The notes beneath the pieces are model-generated. The model worked only from the letters and a program-made list of their open reading frames with translations, was not told where the DNA came from and ran no database searches. The position numbers and the translations under genes are program-made. A stretch of 64,000 bases of DNA, from positions 1-64,000 of the forward strand of contig NZ_BRLB01000018.1 of the NCBI RefSeq assembly GCF_027923465.1, in the 5' to 3' direction. This document shows, in pieces, positions 63,008 to 64,000 of this stretch. How positions within the stretch are numbered: the first letter of the stretch is position 1; each line of letters opens with the position of its first letter. This DNA is from Vallitalea longa (GTDB taxonomy: Bacteria; Bacillota; Clostridia; Lachnospirales; Vallitaleaceae).

Positions 63008-63967
63008 ATGAGTAATTATACAAAATTCAAGTCCAAGTTGACACCGGAAAGTTTTAGAATATTATCTGTTTTAAGTGGGCTTTTGATTCTTATGTTGTTT
63101 TTCAGTATCACTTCACAGTATTTCTTTACAACAAATAACTTATTAACAGTAGCATTGCAGAGTTCAATTATAGCTATTATAGCTATTGGACAAACATTCG
63201 TTTTGATTACAGCTGGAATAGATTTAGCAATAGGTTCTAATATGGCTTTAGCAGGAGTTATATCTGGAATGCTAATGGTCAATGGATATAATGTATTTTT
63301 TGCTGTTCTAGTAGGAATTTTGAGTGGAGCATTAGTTGGTTTTATCTCAGGAGTAATTATCGTTAAAGGGGATTTACCTCCATTTGTAGTAACTCTTGGA
63401 GCAATGAGTATAGTAAGAGGTATTGCATTGGTAATAACAAAAGGTATACCAATATCCGGCCTTCCAAAATCATTTCAAGTAATAGGTAATGGTAAATTAT
63501 TACATATTCCTATACCTGCAATTATTATGATTTTGTTAACTGTTATATTTAGCTTCATACTCTCTAAGACTAAGCTGGGTAATTATATCTATGCTTCAGG
63601 AAGTAATTTAGAAGCTACAAAACTTTCAGGAATAAATACAAATAAAGTAATTATTATTGTATATACATTCAGTGGATTTTTAGCTGCATGTGCAGGTGTA
63701 ATAATGGCATCTAGAATTGCATCTGGACAACCTTCAGCAGGTATGGGTTATGAATTATTTGCAGTTGCTTCAGCAGTTATCGGGGGAACAAGTCTTGCTG
63801 GTGGTGAAGGTTTAATAATCGGAACTTTAATTGGAGCTCTTGTAATAGGTGTTTTAAGAAATGGTTTGAATCTGCTTAGTGTATCAGCTTTCTGGCAGGA
63901 AATTTTAATTGGTGTGGTTATTATTCTAGCAGTTTATGCTGATAGAATAAAACATAGAAAAAAATGA
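63008..63967 (+). CDS. Ribose-type sugar ABC permease (RbsC-like)
   Basis: A 319-residue membrane protein of the CUT2 class: LITAGIDLAIGSNMALAGVISG, GDLPPFVVTLGAMSIVRGIALVITKG, GSNLEATKLSGINTNKV and GGTSLAGGEGLIIGTLIGALVIGVLRNGLNLL are all family landmarks. Imports monosaccharides together with the preceding ATPase. The periplasmic-type binding protein expected for the system is not in the window and probably starts just beyond it. Confidence 0.9.
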   Translation: MSNYTKFKSKLTPESFRILSVLSGLLILMLFFSITSQYFFTTNNLLTVALQSSIIAIIAIGQTFVLITAGIDLAIGSNMALAGVISGMLMVNGYNVFFAVLVGILSGALVGFISGVIIVKGDLPPFVVTLGAMSIVRGIALVITKGIPISGLPKSFQVIGNGKLLHIPIPAIIMILLTVIFSFILSKTKLGNYIYASGSNLEATKLSGINTNKVIIIVYTFSGFLAACAGVIMASRIASGQPSAGMGYELFAVASAVIGGTSLAGGEGLIIGTLIGALVIGVLRNGLNLLSVSAFWQEILIGVVIILAVYADRIKHRKK

Positions 63968-64000
63968 TGTTACATAAAAACTTTATAAGGAGATGTTAAG
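63968..64000 (+). other. Leader of a further operon gene cut by the window end
   Basis: AAGGAGATG at 63987-63995 is a good ribosome site with no start codon before the window ends, so another gene, probably an RbsB-like binding protein, begins at or just after the boundary. Confidence 0.5.

Noticed and set aside
1-64000. CRISPR arrays, tRNA or rRNA genes, insertion sequences, prophage genes, T-box or familiar riboswitches
   Set aside because: Reading all intergenic regions showed no regular spaced repeats, no cloverleaf or CCA end, no transposase or phage-type proteins, and no riboswitch core that I could recognise.

Overview
The window is AT-rich, Gram-positive DNA with strong AGGAGG-type ribosome binding sites, lipobox-type solute-binding proteins, YesM/YesN-type two-component genes and many AraC-family regulators. 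This suits a saccharolytic member of the Clostridia; a marine or sediment lineage such as Vallitalea is possible, but that is inference from style. Almost everything concerns capture and breakdown of carbohydrates. No tRNA, rRNA, CRISPR array, phage gene or transposase was seen.

Layout. (1) 1-3635: a secreted starch-binding-like domain protein and a secreted GH13 amylase. (2) 3908-19500: a membrane-anchored AraC regulator, then an operon with two near-duplicate solute-binding lipoproteins, two permeases, three formylglycine-type sulfatases, a NagZ-like GH3 and a GH1. All five enzymes lack signal peptides, so sulfated oligosaccharides are probably imported and then desulfated and split in the cytoplasm. 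(3) 19741-22172: a zinc/cadmium-type ArsR repressor with its P1B ATPase. (4) 22290-32572: an importer, a two-component system, a lone binding protein and a GH112 galactosyl-N-acetylhexosamine-type phosphorylase. After two reverse-strand genes, 35020-39579 carries a GHMP sugar kinase, a GlmU-like uridylyltransferase, a phosphohexomutase and GalE. Together these look like a route for beta-1,3-galactosyl-HexNAc without GalT. (5) 39717-43290: an oxidoreductase/ThuA pair with a divergent AraC gene, and a secreted ricin-type lectin. (6) 43819-46816: a radical SAM/SPASM enzyme with an N-terminal PqqD-like peptide-binding region, an easily missed 27-residue peptide gene with a very strong ribosome binding site, and an MFS exporter. 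This is a probable RiPP system of unassigned class. (7) 46884-55464: a fructosamine (Amadori product) locus with two FrlB-like SIS proteins, a PHP phosphatase, a GntR regulator, an FrlD-like kinase and an importer. (8) 55755-64000: a YitT protein, then a ROK-controlled operon with a deoxyhypusine-synthase-like protein, a PfkB-HAD fusion, a GmhA-like isomerase and a ribose-type importer. The enzyme set resembles heptose-phosphate metabolism placed in an uptake operon.

Three MalFG-type importers lack their own ATPase and must share one encoded elsewhere. Many operons carry hairpins between the abundant product (binding protein, lectin-like domain, peptide) and the following gene, which fits differential expression by attenuation or processing. 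The strongest leads for undescribed biology are the RiPP cassette at 43819-46816 and the heptose-like catabolic operon at 56725-64000.
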